A stretch of DNA of 64,000 nucleotides from Cytobacillus sp. NJ13. Its GTDB lineage: Bacteria > Bacillota > Bacilli > Bacillales > Cytobacillaceae. A program made the translations under genes and the position numbers. Under the pieces are notes generated by a model that saw only the letters and a list, made by a program, of their open reading frames with translations, searched no databases and had not been told where the DNA came from. The stretch lies in contig JAUCFP010000006.1 of NCBI GenBank assembly GCA_030348385.1, positions 4,057,501 through 4,121,500 on the forward strand, given 5' to 3'. This document shows positions 35,603-45,257 of this stretch, piece after piece. Positions within the stretch are counted from its first letter, which is position 1, and every line of letters starts with the position of its first letter.

Positions 35603-36328
35603 TGCAGCGCGCTGCATCGTATGAACGAATTTATAGCGGTCTGCGCGGTATGCTGATTTAACAAGCTCAAAAGGCGTGCCGTCCTCTAAAAAGGAAGTTC
35701 GGACAATAAGCAGTACAGGTGACCCAGGTTCGACCTGCAAGTGGTTTACTTCCGTTTCCTTAGCGATGGAGGCTTCAATTTGCTGTGTTGCTTCACTGAT
35801 GGTCAGGGACAATTTTTCTTCAATATGCTGGTAAAGTGACTTGTTGATGATTTCTTCCGTAAGCCCTTTAACGAGATTAGCAGGTAGGCAGGTGGTTTCC
35901 AGCGCCATTGGCAGATTATCTGCCATCCGCACCCGTTTAATTTCATAAACAGGTGTGTTTTCTTTTATATCAAGCTTTCTCGCCAGCTGCGGCTCGGCCG
36001 GGATGATTTCAAATGAAATTAGACGGCTGCTCGGCACCATGCCGCGCTCTTTCATATCTTCAGTAAAGCTGGTCAATCCCTGAAGCTTTTGTTCGACCTT
36101 TTGCTTGTTGACGAAAGTTCCGCGTCCTTTTTGCCTGTATAGATAGCCATCGTTGACGAGGTTGTTTAATGCCTGTCTGACTGTCATGCGGCTAATCTGG
36201 TATTGCTCAGAATACTCGCGCTCTGAAGGGATGGCTTCATCAGGGTTTAATATGCCGTTTTCAATTAATTGTTTAATATACTCTTCCAATTGGTGATATA
36301 TCGGGATGGGTGATTGCTTATCGATCAT
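35597..36328 (-). CDS. nagR: GntR/HutC-family repressor NagR
   Basis: 243 residues, the size of B. subtilis NagR (YvoA), which represses GlcNAc-use genes and is released by GlcN-6-P or GlcNAc-6-P. It has an N-terminal winged helix (SPIPIYHQLEEYIKQLIENG, SEREYSEQYQISRMTVRQAL, GRGTFV) and a UTRA effector domain (about 90-240). ATG 36328 with GGAG seven bases upstream is preferred over ATG 36361, which lies inside nagB. It is the last gene of nagA-nagB-nagR. Likely operators are described at the nagA and murP promoters. Confidence 0.92.
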   Translation of the reverse strand: MIDKQSPIPIYHQLEEYIKQLIENGILNPDEAIPSEREYSEQYQISRMTVRQALNNLVNDGYLYRQKGRGTFVNKQKVEQKLQGLTSFTEDMKERGMVPSSRLISFEIIPAEPQLARKLDIKENTPVYEIKRVRMADNLPMALETTCLPANLVKGLTEEIINKSLYQHIEEKLSLTISEATQQIEASIAKETEVNHLQVEPGSPVLLIVRTSFLEDGTPFELVKSAYRADRYKFVHTMQRAAK

Positions 36329-36357
36329 GGGAATTCTCCTATCACTATTAGTAGTGC

Positions 36358-37095
36358 TCATCGATCCTTACTGACAAGACTGAGTGCTTCTTCATCGGCA
36401 ATGATTGTCACATTCGCATGCAGCTTCAAAGCTGATGCGGGAAACTGTTCATCAGGCTCTCCATAAACCAGTTGTTTGAGGGCTTCTGCCTTGGCAGAAC
36501 CTGAAGCGAGCAGGATGATTTCCCGGCTATCAAGAATCGAAGCGATTCCCATTGTAATCGCCTGGGCCGGAACGTCTTCAATAGAGCTGAAAAATCTTGC
36601 GTTAGCCTTACGTGTACTTTCCGCCAGGTCCACGACATGTGTTCGGCTGTGAAAAGACGTGCATGGTTCATTGAAGCCGATATGTCCGTTGCGTCCAATT
36701 CCCAGCAGCTGCAGATCGATATCGACAAGATCCTTGATCAGCTGCTCATACCGTTCGCATTCCTGTGACATATCTTCTGCTGCTCCATTGGGAAGGTGCG
36801 TGTTTACAAGCCGGATGTCAAGATGATCAAATAGTTCACTATTCATGAAATGCCTGTAGCTATTAAGGTCGGAAGGTGGCAAGCCGATATATTCATCTAA
36901 ATTAATCGTCGTGATTTTTTCATAAGAAGTGCCATTTTTTTGATGATCTTTAATTAGTTCGGCATAAACTCCTTTTGGTGTGCTGCCGGTTGCAAGCCCT
37001 AATGTCATATCCGGCTGCTGCCGGATTTTTTCAATCATCAGCTGAGCTGATTTTTGACTCATATCGTTATAATCGGCTGTCCGAATGATTTTCAA
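36358..37095 (-). CDS. nagB: Glucosamine-6-phosphate deaminase
   Basis: NagB converts GlcN-6-P to fructose-6-P plus ammonia. The 245-residue protein has GLATGSTPKGVYAEL, NLDEYIGL, GIGRNGHIGFNEP (catalytic Asp/His region) and ASGSAKAEAL. It starts with TTG at 37095, overlapping the nagA stop as TTGA, with AGGTG eight bases upstream, so translation is coupled to nagA. Confidence 0.96.
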   Translation of the reverse strand: MKIIRTADYNDMSQKSAQLMIEKIRQQPDMTLGLATGSTPKGVYAELIKDHQKNGTSYEKITTINLDEYIGLPPSDLNSYRHFMNSELFDHLDIRLVNTHLPNGAAEDMSQECERYEQLIKDLVDIDLQLLGIGRNGHIGFNEPCTSFHSRTHVVDLAESTRKANARFFSSIEDVPAQAITMGIASILDSREIILLASGSAKAEALKQLVYGEPDEQFPASALKLHANVTIIADEEALSLVSKDR

Positions 37096-38282
37096 GGTCT
37101 TTTCACCTCACGTTCAAAGGCTTTGACGCCTCTGCAGAAAGTCATGGCAACCTCAAGGTTTTCATCGAGCACAACCAGGTCGGCATCCTTTCCTTTCGAA
37201 ATGCTGCCTTTCCGGTCAAACATTTTGAGCTGTCTGGCCGGGTTGCTGCTCGCAAGCTGGACAGCTTCAGACAGCTGAATATCAGTAAAATCAATCATAT
37301 TTTTTATGGAATCTTTCATTTTTAAAATGCTTCCAGCCAGTGTGCCGTCAGCAAGCAGTGCCTGGCCATTTTCAACCTTTACATCCTGTCCGCCAAGATC
37401 ATAATGGCCATTTTTCAGGCATTTTGCTCTCATGGAATCCGTTATCAGAATCATCCCATCCGGCCCCTTGGCGTTCAGTGCAAGCTTGATCATCTCAGGC
37501 CGGACATGGATTCCATCGGCAATCATTTCAACTATCAATTCTTTGAATAAAAGCGAAGCGCCGGCTACTCCAGGTTCACGGTGATGCAAGCCTCTCATTC
37601 CGTTAAAAAGGTGAGTAACCTGCTTAGCTCCCGCCTGAACAGCTTTCTCCATTTCTGTATAAATGGCATCGCTATGGCCGATTGAAGGGACAACACCGTT
37701 TTCACTTAAGTAGCGGATAAATTCATAGCCATTTGCTTTCTCAGGTGCAAGTGTAATCAGCTTGATGGTCCCATTTGCTGCTTCCTGCCAGCGCTTAAAA
37801 AGTTCGATATCAGGCTCGAGTATATGATTCCTCGGCTGGGCTCCGCCTCTTACTTCATTAATAAACGGGCCCTCCAGGTGGATGCCGATTACTTCAGCCT
37901 GGCCAGGAGTATTTTGTTCTTTTTGAAAGTGAGCTGCATTGACCAGCGCTGCTTCTATTTTTTCCTTTTCCTGTGTGATGGTCGTGGCCAGGAAGCTGGT
38001 CGTCCCTTCTTCAGGCAAAACACTGGCCATCGTGTTTAGTGCTTCAAATGTTGCATCCATTGTATCGGCACCGCCAGCGCCGTGAATGTGAACATCAATA
38101 AACCCCGGACTGATTGTATGCTCAGGGGAAAGTTCTATGATTTCTGTATCCTGGCCTATGGCAGGAAGCTCCTCCAATGTTCCAGTTTTTAAGATTCGGT
38201 CTTTTTCTATTAGAATAAACCCTTGGTCGATCATGCTGTTTTCCAGAATAATTCTAGCGTTTTTCAGTAATAGACGGCTCAT
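37092..38282 (-). CDS. nagA: N-acetylglucosamine-6-phosphate deacetylase
   Basis: NagA removes acetate from GlcNAc-6-P. The 396-residue amidohydrolase has metal-site and substrate motifs PGFIDVHIHGAGG, GIHLEGPFIN (metal Glu), VTHLFNGM, GIHV and ILITDSMRAKC. It is the first gene of nagA-nagB-nagR. A sigma-A promoter with an overlapping NagR-like site lies 33-67 bases upstream. It also handles the GlcNAc-6-P made by MurQ from the neighbouring operon. Confidence 0.96.
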   Translation of the reverse strand: MSRLLLKNARIILENSMIDQGFILIEKDRILKTGTLEELPAIGQDTEIIELSPEHTISPGFIDVHIHGAGGADTMDATFEALNTMASVLPEEGTTSFLATTITQEKEKIEAALVNAAHFQKEQNTPGQAEVIGIHLEGPFINEVRGGAQPRNHILEPDIELFKRWQEAANGTIKLITLAPEKANGYEFIRYLSENGVVPSIGHSDAIYTEMEKAVQAGAKQVTHLFNGMRGLHHREPGVAGASLLFKELIVEMIADGIHVRPEMIKLALNAKGPDGMILITDSMRAKCLKNGHYDLGGQDVKVENGQALLADGTLAGSILKMKDSIKNMIDFTDIQLSEAVQLASSNPARQLKMFDRKGSISKGKDADLVVLDENLEVAMTFCRGVKAFEREVKRP

Positions 38283-38314
38283 TTTCAGTTCATCTCCGTT
38301 TGAATGATACTTTT

Positions 38315-38348
38315 ATTATAAAAGGTTTGTGTTTAGATGTCTATACCA
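38315..38348 (-). promoter_or_regulatory. nagA promoter with NagR-like operator A
   Basis: On the minus strand TAGACA, 17 bases, TATAAT. The -35 is embedded in TGGTATAGACATCTAAAC (38331-38348), which matches the operator at the murP promoter at most positions. Confidence 0.75.
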
Positions 38349-38377
38349 GTTGAAATATTTAACTCTATCTGGAATTT

Positions 38378-38395
38378 TGGTCTATACAACTAAAA
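38378..38395. promoter_or_regulatory. NagR-like operator B
   Basis: TGGTCTATACAACTAAAA lies about 30 bases upstream of operator A, inside the nagA upstream region. It is in the direct orientation on the plus strand. Confidence 0.55.
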
Positions 38396-38436
38396 TAGGA
38401 TAGAAGGCGGGTGGACGCTTTCTATCCTATTAATTT
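38394..38436 (-). terminator. Terminator of the murP-mupG-murQ operon
   Basis: On the minus strand AATAGGATAGAA and TTCTATCCTATT arms, then TTAG. The T-run is short. Confidence 0.7.
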
Positions 38437-38469
38437 GAGTTTCAAGGTAAATTCATACAATATATATCA

Positions 38470-39375
38470 TTATTTAGTATGATATTCCGCAATGGCTTCC
38501 CGTAAATAGCCATTATGCTTTTCCAGAAGCCTGGCAGCTGCTTCACCTTTTAATCCTGTTAAAACTTGAAGAATCGCAGCCTTTGTATTATGGTTTTGTT
38601 CTTTGAGAGCGGCCTGGGCTTCCTCATCAGATGCACCTGTAGCCATTTTGACGATATTTTCAGCACGTTTAAACAGCTTCTCATTTGTCATCTGCACATC
38701 CACCATCAGATTGCCGTATACTTTTCCCAATTTGATCATGGAAGCTGTTGTTAACATGTTCAGGACGAGCTTTTGTGCAGTGCCTGCTTTCATTCTTGTA
38801 GAGCCTGTAACCACTTCTGGACCTGTGATAGGTGCAATCGTATATTTAGCGATTCTCCCCATTTCTGAGTCCTTGGTGCAGGCTACAGCTACAGTAACGG
38901 CACCGACTTCATTTCCATATTGAAGAGCTCCGATCGTATACGGCGTACGGCCGCTCGCTGCAATGCCGACAAGCACATCCTTGTCCGATAATTGAATATC
39001 AGCGACATCCTGGCGTCCCTGTTTACTGTTATCCTCTGCTCCTTCAACTGCCTCGGTCATAGCTTCCTTGCCGCCGGCGATAATGCCGACAACCATTTCC
39101 GGGTCAGTACCATAAGTTGGCGGACATTCTGAAGCATCGATAATGCCAAGGCGTCCTGAGGTGCCAGCTCCAACGTAAATCAAGCGGCCTCCTTTTTTAA
39201 AACTATCCGTAATTTCATCCACCACTTTTACAATGTGAGGGATTTCTCTTGCAATGGCATTAGGAACAATCGTATCTTCCTGGTTTATGATTGTAATAAT
39301 TTCTTCGGTTGTCATTAAATCTATTTCCATTGTTTTTGGGTTCCGCTGCTCGGTATTTAGCTTTGTAATATTCAT
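38470..39375 (-). CDS. murQ: N-acetylmuramic acid 6-phosphate etherase
   Basis: MurQ removes D-lactate from MurNAc-6-P to give GlcNAc-6-P. The 301-residue SIS-fold protein has [35 protein letters not shown] and [18 protein letters not shown], and a C-terminal CUE-like segment. It is the last gene of murP-mupG-murQ, two bases after mupG. Its product feeds NagA in the next operon. Confidence 0.96.
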   Translation of the reverse strand: MNITKLNTEQRNPKTMEIDLMTTEEIITIINQEDTIVPNAIAREIPHIVKVVDEITDSFKKGGRLIYVGAGTSGRLGIIDASECPPTYGTDPEMVVGIIAGGKEAMTEAVEGAEDNSKQGRQDVADIQLSDKDVLVGIAASGRTPYTIGALQYGNEVGAVTVAVACTKDSEMGRIAKYTIAPITGPEVVTGSTRMKAGTAQKLVLNMLTTASMIKLGKVYGNLMVDVQMTNEKLFKRAENIVKMATGASDEEAQAALKEQNHNTKAAILQVLTGLKGEAAARLLEKHNGYLREAIAEYHTK

Positions 39376-39377
39376 TG

Positions 39378-40445
39378 TTAATCCCTCACTATTAATTGAA
39401 ATTTAGTTCCTGCCTTGATCTGTTCAAGTAGCGGCAGATCCTCGTCCATAACTCTTGCGATCACATTCACGCGTTCATCCCGGGGCAGATCTGCTAAAGT
39501 AATCTGCATCTCGCCTGCGTAGCGGCCGTATAGGATATTATCAACTGTGACACTGCCTTTTTTACGTTCCAGCTGGTTCATAGGTTCCCATTTATTTGAT
39601 CCCTGTCCAGCATATGACCTTGATTCCACTGACCTTATAACATCCCGGGCAGGATCCATCCGATTTGTATGAGGTTTGCTATAAAGCTCCTCATAGATTT
39701 GTCCGCCAGTCAGCTCGATTCGGAGAGGCACAGCACCCTCAGCGATTTTCGCCAGTTGTGCAAGAGTCCCGTCTTTTACTGAATGGTCACCGATCAGCAC
39801 CTTGTCTGTATTGCAGCTGTTCATCAATTCAGCTGCCGCAGCAGCGGGTGAACAGCCCCGGTGTTTCTCAAGTGTAGGAAGCCCTGCAAAAATGGGCCCG
39901 CGAAGTTCAGCGTCACCAGGCACAAACGCCATGGTGGTTATCCCCATGCTTTTAAGGAACCGATTTCGCTCTATAAAAAAGTCTTTATCCAAACCCGTTT
40001 CAGGCCGCGGATAAAAATTATGCCAGGCTTCAACATTATGGGCGTTTAAGCCCAGTTCCATCCACTCCTGCAGTTCTTCAGCAGAGATAGTACTCGCATT
40101 GATTCCAAGTTTCATTTTTTTAGAGAGTTCAACAATCTGCTCAGAAGTAAAGCCGTAGTCTGCCCGGATTCCGGAGAGACCCCATTCAAGAAGAGTATCG
40201 GTCGATTCCCAGTCCAATCCCAGATGGTCCAATGATTGAGGGGAAACGTCGGCGAGGAGTTCCATTTGATGCTGCTTTGCAAGAGCACCGAGGTTCTGAA
40301 GCAATTGTTTATATGTGCTGTGGTCATCTTCGGGAATATGGAGGGAAGTGAAGATGGATGTGAGGCCGTGAGAAGCCGCCCGTTCAATCCATTTTGCATT
40401 TTGAAGCTGGCGCTCTTCTGAAAGATATACTGATATTCCAAGCAT
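39378..40445 (-). CDS. mupG: 6-phospho-N-acetylmuramidase MupG (DUF871)
   Basis: A 355-residue TIM-barrel plus C-terminal domain protein of the MupG/DUF871 family. In Staphylococcus aureus MupG hydrolyses MurNAc-6-P-GlcNAc taken up by MurP, giving MurNAc-6-P and GlcNAc. N-terminal [10 protein letters not shown] and central [29 protein letters not shown] and [10 protein letters not shown] are typical. The start is ambiguous among GTG 40454, ATG 40448 and ATG 40445; the last has the best spacing from AGGGG. It lies between murP and murQ, as expected for MurNAc-disaccharide recycling. Confidence 0.9.
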   Translation of the reverse strand: MLGISVYLSEERQLQNAKWIERAASHGLTSIFTSLHIPEDDHSTYKQLLQNLGALAKQHQMELLADVSPQSLDHLGLDWESTDTLLEWGLSGIRADYGFTSEQIVELSKKMKLGINASTISAEELQEWMELGLNAHNVEAWHNFYPRPETGLDKDFFIERNRFLKSMGITTMAFVPGDAELRGPIFAGLPTLEKHRGCSPAAAAAELMNSCNTDKVLIGDHSVKDGTLAQLAKIAEGAVPLRIELTGGQIYEELYSKPHTNRMDPARDVIRSVESRSYAGQGSNKWEPMNQLERKKGSVTVDNILYGRYAGEMQITLADLPRDERVNVIARVMDEDLPLLEQIKAGTKFQLIVRD

Positions 40446-40496
40446 CATGGTCACCCCTATAAGTCTGAATTTTTCAAAAACGTGATCTCATAAGTA

Positions 40497-40522
40497 AAGA
40501 AGGAGGAATGCTCCTCCTTCTC
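40497..40522 (-). terminator. Hairpin between murP and mupG
   Basis: GAAGGAGGA and TCCTCCTTC pair around four bases; on the minus strand TTTACTT follows. It may reduce mupG-murQ expression relative to murP. Confidence 0.6.
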
Positions 40523-40558
40523 CTAAATTAGAAAATATAAAATCTTGAACATAGATAA

Positions 40559-40624
40559 CTGTCTAGCGCAAGCAGCCTACCCCCTCGAGGTGTCGGGGGT
40601 GGACAAGGCGCTTCCGCTTTTCTA
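40559..40624 (+). repeat. CTAG...CTCGAGG...GCTTTTCTA intergenic repeat, copy A
   Basis: Runs from CTGTCTAGCGC through CCCTCGAGG to GGCGCTTCCGCTTTTCTA and abuts the murP stop codon. It matches copy B at 43382-43449. This type of element is, from memory, widespread in Bacillaceae. Confidence 0.8.
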
Positions 40625-42004
40625 TATGTTTTTAGCCATTTCCTCTTTGAATCCGAACAACCATGTGAACAGGAATCCAAATGCATAGGCGATTAATAGG
40701 CCGATCAGATACAGTACGATTTGATTTGTGTGAACGAGGAAGGCAAGCGGTATGCCGGAAACCCCGATGGCTACTGTAGCAATCTTGAAGAACGCCTGGA
40801 AAGCACCGCCGACAGCAGCTCCGAGACACGCTGTCAGGAAAGGACGCCCCAGCGGCAGGGTAACCCCGAAAATAAGCGGTTCACCAATACCGAGCATTCC
40901 AACCGGAAGTCCGCCTTTAATCACTTTCTTCAGACGGGCATTTTTTGTTTTGAAGTAGATGGCGAATGCCGCACCTACCTGGCCGGCACCACCCATTGCC
41001 AGGATTGGCAGCAGCGGATCGTCGCCAATTGAGTTGATCAATTCCATATGAACTGGAGTTAAACCTTGATGCAGCCCAGTTACAACAAGCGGAAGGAAGG
41101 TTCCGGCAAGTACTAAGCCAGCCAGGATTCCGCCAACATCTAGAACGCCAAGCAGACCTTTTGTGATAATGTCAGAAAGGAATCCGCCAACAGGCTGCAG
41201 GACAAAGAATGTCGCAAAGCCTGTAATTAATAATGCCAGTGTCGGTGTTACGATAATATCGATTGCTGACGGGACGACTTTGCGGATTCTTTTTTCCAAA
41301 AAGGCCACAAGCGCAGCAGCGAGCATGACTCCAATCAGGCCGCCACGGCCTGGCACCAACGCTTCACCGAAGAGAGTTATATTGGCAAGGCCTGGGTTGA
41401 TTAATAGAATACCAGCCGCACCGCCCAGAGCAGGAGACCCTCCAAACTCCTTCGCTGTGTTAATACCTACAAACACGCCAAGGTAACCGAATAAACCCCA
41501 GCCAATCAGATCAAGCATTTGAACGAGCGTGGATTCCGGATCTCCGCCTGATTTGATGATTACATTATTGATCCCTGCAATCAAACCGGAAGCAACGATA
41601 GCTGGAATCAGCGGGATAAAGATACTTGCAATTTTTCTTAAAAATAACTTGAAAGGAGTAGCGTTTTTCTCATTGAGTCCGGCTTTCGTCCGGGCTGCCA
41701 GTCCTTCCAATGAAGTGTCAATCTCTTCGTCCTCATCATCAACGGATGAAACATTTTTGCCTGTCATCCTGGAAACTTCGTCAGCAACCTTGGTGACGAT
41801 CCCAGGTCCGAGGATGATTTGGAGTGTTTCTGCTTCCACCACACCCATAACGCCATCAATATCCTTAATGCCATTCAGGTTGACTTTGCTTTCATCGACC
41901 GGCTTCACGCGAAGGCGGGTCATGCAGGAGGCCAGTTCCGCGATATTGCCGGTGCCGCCCAACTGCTCCGTAATCTCTTTCGCCAAGCGTTCTTCTTTAC
42001 GCAT
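40622..42004 (-). CDS. murP: PTS EIIBC permease for MurNAc-type sugars (MurP)
   Basis: A 460-residue phosphotransferase permease: an EIIB domain (1-75) with phospho-Cys27 in ELASCMTRLRV, a linker (75-105) and an EIIC domain with about ten TMs (110-450). There is no EIIA domain, so it must borrow one, as MurP does. Operon partners mupG and murQ define the substrate as MurNAc or MurNAc-GlcNAc; NagP/TreP-type relatives are the alternative by sequence alone. AGAGGGGG precedes ATG 42004. The promoter at 42085-42118 carries a NagR-like site. Confidence 0.9.
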   Translation of the reverse strand: MRKEERLAKEITEQLGGTGNIAELASCMTRLRVKPVDESKVNLNGIKDIDGVMGVVEAETLQIILGPGIVTKVADEVSRMTGKNVSSVDDEDEEIDTSLEGLAARTKAGLNEKNATPFKLFLRKIASIFIPLIPAIVASGLIAGINNVIIKSGGDPESTLVQMLDLIGWGLFGYLGVFVGINTAKEFGGSPALGGAAGILLINPGLANITLFGEALVPGRGGLIGVMLAAALVAFLEKRIRKVVPSAIDIIVTPTLALLITGFATFFVLQPVGGFLSDIITKGLLGVLDVGGILAGLVLAGTFLPLVVTGLHQGLTPVHMELINSIGDDPLLPILAMGGAGQVGAAFAIYFKTKNARLKKVIKGGLPVGMLGIGEPLIFGVTLPLGRPFLTACLGAAVGGAFQAFFKIATVAIGVSGIPLAFLVHTNQIVLYLIGLLIAYAFGFLFTWLFGFKEEMAKNI

Positions 42005-42084
42005 GAGTTTTTCCCCCTCTTTTTTAAAAAAATGAATGAACGTAATAAAAGCTAAAAAATGTAAATGAATTCGCTTACATAATC

Positions 42085-42118
42085 ATATTACCAAGGTTTA
42101 GTATAGTTGTCTATACCA
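42085..42118 (-). promoter_or_regulatory. murP promoter with NagR-like operator C
   Basis: On the minus strand TAGACA, 17 bases, TAATAT. The -35 sits in TGGTATAGACAACTATACTA (42099-42118), the best of the three related sites. Confidence 0.75.
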
Positions 42119-42225
42119 TCTGAATATTTTTATAAAAGGCATATCATCATATTTATACGCAGAACATCCCGGAAAATTGTCCCTATCGAGAAGGATTAAG
42201 CATATGGGCCTAGTGTTAATTTTGT

Positions 42226-42239
42226 AAAAATCGTTTTCA
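42226..42239. promoter_or_regulatory. Possible CcpA (cre) site
   Basis: AAAAATCGTTTTCA fits the cre consensus TGWAANCGNTNWCA at all but the first two positions. It lies between the murP and hprK promoters. Confidence 0.3.
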
Positions 42240-42244
42240 GAAAT

Positions 42245-42272
42245 TTGGTTCTGCGTTAAAAAGTGCTAAAAT
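42245..42272 (+). promoter_or_regulatory. Probable sigma-A promoter of hprK
   Basis: TTGGTT, 16-base spacer, TAAAAT, about 90 bases before hprK. Confidence 0.5.
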
Positions 42273-42363
42273 AGAGTGAAACTTCAGAGTGAATTTTTTA
42301 GAAATTATAAGTTACATATAAAGAGATCATCCAGAAGTGCCAGCATTAAAGGAGGAACCTATT

Positions 42364-43299
42364 TTGGTAAAAGTGCGCACAAAAGATATTATAGAAAAAT
42401 TTGGGCTCGAATTGATTGCCGGAGAGGAAGGCATTAACCGGCCGATTACGACGAGTGATATTTCCCGTCCAGGGCTGGAGATGGCTGGTTATTTTGATTA
42501 CTATCCGGCTGAACGTATTCAATTGGTCGGAAAAACCGAGCTGTCTTTCGTTGAAAAGTTAAATAATTCCGAGCGGGAGATCCGGCTTGAACGGCTCTGT
42601 ACAGACATTACACCCGGCATAATCGTCACAAGAGGACTGGATATACCTGACGAACTGATTGAAGCGGCAGAGAGAGAATCGGTTCCGCTGCTCCGCTCCA
42701 AACAGAAAACGACCCGTTTTTCCAGTTTGCTGACCAACTTTTTGGAAAGCAAGCTTGCTCCAACCACGGCAGTGCATGGCGTCCTTGTCGATATTTATGG
42801 GGTAGGGGTACTGATAACTGGAAAAAGCGGAGTTGGTAAGAGCGAGACGGCGCTTGAGCTTGTAAAGCGGGGACACCGCCTTGTTGCGGATGACTGCGTG
42901 GAGATCAGGCAGGAAGATGAAGATTACCTGGTCGGAAACTCACCGGAATTGATCGAACATCTGCTTGAAATCCGCGGCCTCGGCATTATCAATGTCATGA
43001 CCCTGTTTGGTGCTGGAGCAGTCCGCAGCTATAAGAAAATCTCTGTGGTCATGAATTTGGAGCTGTGGGATCCGAAAAAGCAGTACGACCGTCTTGGCCT
43101 TGATGAAGAAAAGATGAAAATCATCGATACAGAAGTTACAAAGCTGACCATTCCGGTAAGACCCGGACGAAACCTGGCTGTCATCATTGAAGTAGCTGCC
43201 ATGAACTTCCGCTTAAAGAGAATGGGGATGAATGCAGCGGAACAGTTCACGAACCGCCTGTCGGATGTGATTGAGGACGGAGACCATGATGATCGTTAA
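42364..43299 (+). CDS. hprK: HPr kinase/phosphorylase
   Basis: HprK phosphorylates HPr at Ser46 to drive CcpA-dependent carbon catabolite control and reverses it with phosphate. The 311-residue protein matches B. subtilis HprK: N-terminal [20 protein letters not shown], Walker [13 protein letters not shown] near 154, and the signature [23 protein letters not shown] 42364 has AAAGGAGG eight bases upstream and matches the family start; GTG 42337 would add nine residues. It is adjacent to PTS and nag genes that it should help regulate. The lgt gene follows. Confidence 0.97.
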   Translation: MVKVRTKDIIEKFGLELIAGEEGINRPITTSDISRPGLEMAGYFDYYPAERIQLVGKTELSFVEKLNNSEREIRLERLCTDITPGIIVTRGLDIPDELIEAAERESVPLLRSKQKTTRFSSLLTNFLESKLAPTTAVHGVLVDIYGVGVLITGKSGVGKSETALELVKRGHRLVADDCVEIRQEDEDYLVGNSPELIEHLLEIRGLGIINVMTLFGAGAVRSYKKISVVMNLELWDPKKQYDRLGLDEEKMKIIDTEVTKLTIPVRPGRNLAVIIEVAAMNFRLKRMGMNAAEQFTNRLSDVIEDGDHDDR

Positions 43300-43312
43300 A
43301 GAGGGCAAAACA

Positions 43313-43338
43313 CTTTCAATCAAACGTTTGATTGAAAG
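43313..43338. promoter_or_regulatory. Perfect 26-bp palindrome with TCAAACGTTTGA core
   Basis: Half-site CTTTCAATCAAAC plus its exact complement, 14 bases after the hprK stop and 128 bases before lgt. It shares its ATCAAACGTTTGAT core with 25653-25676. It has no T-run, so it is more like an operator than a terminator. Confidence 0.6.
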
Positions 43339-43381
43339 CTGATAAACCTGACTAGCTTTAAAATAGAAGAATATTAGATAA

Positions 43382-43449
43382 CAGTCTAGCTCCAGGTGCC
43401 ATCGGCTCGAGGTCATAAGCCGATAAGCGGGCGCCTTGCGCTTTTCTAG
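43382..43449 (+). repeat. CTAG...CTCGAGG...GCTTTTCTA intergenic repeat, copy B
   Basis: From CAGTCTAGCTCCAGG through GGCTCGAGGTCATAAGCC to GCGCCTTGCGCTTTTCTA; a hairpin ATCGGCT/AGCCGAT is internal. It ends a few bases before the lgt ribosome-binding site. Confidence 0.85.
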
Positions 43450-43465
43450 AGAAGGAGAAGTGATC

Positions 43466-44290
43466 ATGGAAAAAAATATTCAGCCGTTAGATCCGATTGC
43501 TATATCCCTTGGACCGATTCAGGTCCACTGGTACGGCCTGATTATCGGTGCTGGCATTGCACTGGCTCTCATAATCGCGATGAGAGAAGGGGAGAGAAGG
43601 GGACTCCCTAAGGATATCTTTGCCGATTTGATGCTGTGGGCCATTCCCATTGCGATTATTTCCGCAAGAATTTATTACGTTATTTTTCAATGGGATTTTT
43701 ACTCGCAGAATCCGGGTGAAATCATCAAAATATGGAATGGAGGAATTGCCATTCATGGAGCCTTGATTGGTTCTGTCATCACAGCTTATGTTTTTGCAAA
43801 GAAAAGGAAGATATCGTTCTGGAAGCTGGCCGATATTGCAGCGCCAAGCATCATTTTGGGGCAGGCAATCGGGCGCTGGGGCAACTTCATGAACCAGGAG
43901 GCTCATGGCAGGGAAGTCAGCCGGGCATTCCTGGAAAATATGTATTTGCCTGAATTTATCATTGACCAGATGTATATTAACGGAGCCTATTATCATCCGA
44001 CGTTTTTATATGAATCAATTTGGAATATCATTGGATTTATCATCCTTATATTATTAAGAAGAGTAAACTTAAGGCGCGGGGAACTTTTCCTCTCGTATGT
44101 AATCTGGTATTCGATCGGCCGTTTCTTCGTAGAAGGCCTGCGGACCGACAGCCTGATGCTTACTGAGAATTTAAGGATTGCTCAGACGATATCTATCGTT
44201 CTTATTATTGTGGCGCTAGTACTGATTTTTTATAGAAGAGCAGAGGGTCTTGCCAAAGCTCGTTATTTGGATAAAGCCGAGGGGAAATAA
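43466..44290 (+). CDS. lgt: Prolipoprotein diacylglyceryl transferase
   Basis: Lgt attaches diacylglycerol to the lipobox cysteine of prelipoproteins. The 274-residue protein has seven TMs with the family motifs [25 protein letters not shown] (catalytic His region) and [20 protein letters not shown] precedes ATG 43466. The order hprK-lgt-yvoD-ppaX-yvoF is as in B. subtilis. Confidence 0.97.
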   Translation: MEKNIQPLDPIAISLGPIQVHWYGLIIGAGIALALIIAMREGERRGLPKDIFADLMLWAIPIAIISARIYYVIFQWDFYSQNPGEIIKIWNGGIAIHGALIGSVITAYVFAKKRKISFWKLADIAAPSIILGQAIGRWGNFMNQEAHGREVSRAFLENMYLPEFIIDQMYINGAYYHPTFLYESIWNIIGFIILILLRRVNLRRGELFLSYVIWYSIGRFFVEGLRTDSLMLTENLRIAQTISIVLIIVALVLIFYRRAEGLAKARYLDKAEGK

Positions 44291-44309
44291 CGGACAGGGG
44301 AGAGTAAAG

Positions 44310-45257
44310 ATGCTGGTTGAATCTTGCAAACGGGGGCTGATGGCCGGCTTAAAGACAACATGGACACTCGGGAAAGTCATATTCCCGGTCACGCTGATTG
44401 TGGCACTGCTTCAGCATACGCCAGTGCTTCCATGGGTTATCAAGCTGATCACGCCCCTTATGAATCTGATTGGGCTGTCAGGAGATGCAGCCATACCGCT
44501 TGTATTGGGTAATTTCTTAAATTTGTATGCAGGGATTGGAGCCATTTTAACGCTCGATCTCACGGTAAAAGAAGTATTTATTATTGCCGTCATGCTGTCT
44601 TTTTCACATAATATGCTGATTGAAACGGGAGTGGCATTGAAGGTCGGCGTTAAGCTGTGGGTCGTTCTTGCAGTACGCATCGGCCTGGCGCTTTTAAGCG
44701 CGATTGTCATCAACCTTGTTTGGCATGGCGGATCCGAAACTGCTAAGTACGGATTTATTCCGGCAAAAGAAGAGCAGGCATCCGGGGCATTGCCAATCCT
44801 GCTGGATGCACTGCAGACTGCTTTGCTCGGTATTCTCCAGCTTGCCATCATCGTCATTCCGCTGATGATTATTATTCAGATCTTAAAAGATAAGCAATGG
44901 CTTGCTGTTTTTTCAAAATGGATGGCGCCTGTGACAAGGGCACTTGGAATGAAAGAAAATACATCTACAACCCTTGCAGCCGGATTGCTGATTGGCCTTG
45001 CCTATGGGGCGGGCGTCATGATTCAGGCAGTAGAGGAAGATGGCGTCAGCAAAAAAGATGTAACGATCGCATTTATTTTCCTCGTTGCCTGCCACGCAGT
45101 CGTTGAAGATACTTTGATTTTTGTGCCGCTTGGCATTCCGGTATTACCGCTTCTGCTGATCCGCCTGGGAGTGGCAATTATCCTGACATTGGCGGTGGCA
45201 GCGATCTGGAAGCGTGCTGATCTGGCAAAAAGAAAGGAAGCAACATATGAGCATTAA
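44310..45257 (+). CDS. yvoD: YvoD-like membrane protein with nucleoside recognition (Gate) domain
   Basis: A 315-residue polytopic membrane protein of the Gate/nucleoside-recognition family ([50 protein letters not shown]). Relatives include SpoIIIAE-distant and SpmA/B proteins; the function of YvoD is not known. GGGGAGAG precedes ATG 44310. It overlaps ppaX by 11 bases. Confidence 0.88.
   Translation: MLVESCKRGLMAGLKTTWTLGKVIFPVTLIVALLQHTPVLPWVIKLITPLMNLIGLSGDAAIPLVLGNFLNLYAGIGAILTLDLTVKEVFIIAVMLSFSHNMLIETGVALKVGVKLWVVLAVRIGLALLSAIVINLVWHGGSETAKYGFIPAKEEQASGALPILLDALQTALLGILQLAIIVIPLMIIIQILKDKQWLAVFSKWMAPVTRALGMKENTSTTLAAGLLIGLAYGAGVMIQAVEEDGVSKKDVTIAFIFLVACHAVVEDTLIFVPLGIPVLPLLLIRLGVAIILTLAVAAIWKRADLAKRKEATYEH

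Noticed and set aside
41529..42035. 168-codon frame on the plus strand
   Set aside because: Antisense to murP; its composition simply mirrors the EIIB domain and linker.
43313..43338. Palindrome after hprK read as its terminator
   Set aside because: There is no T-run on either strand, and the same core occurs at 25.65 kb away from any gene end, so an operator is more likely.
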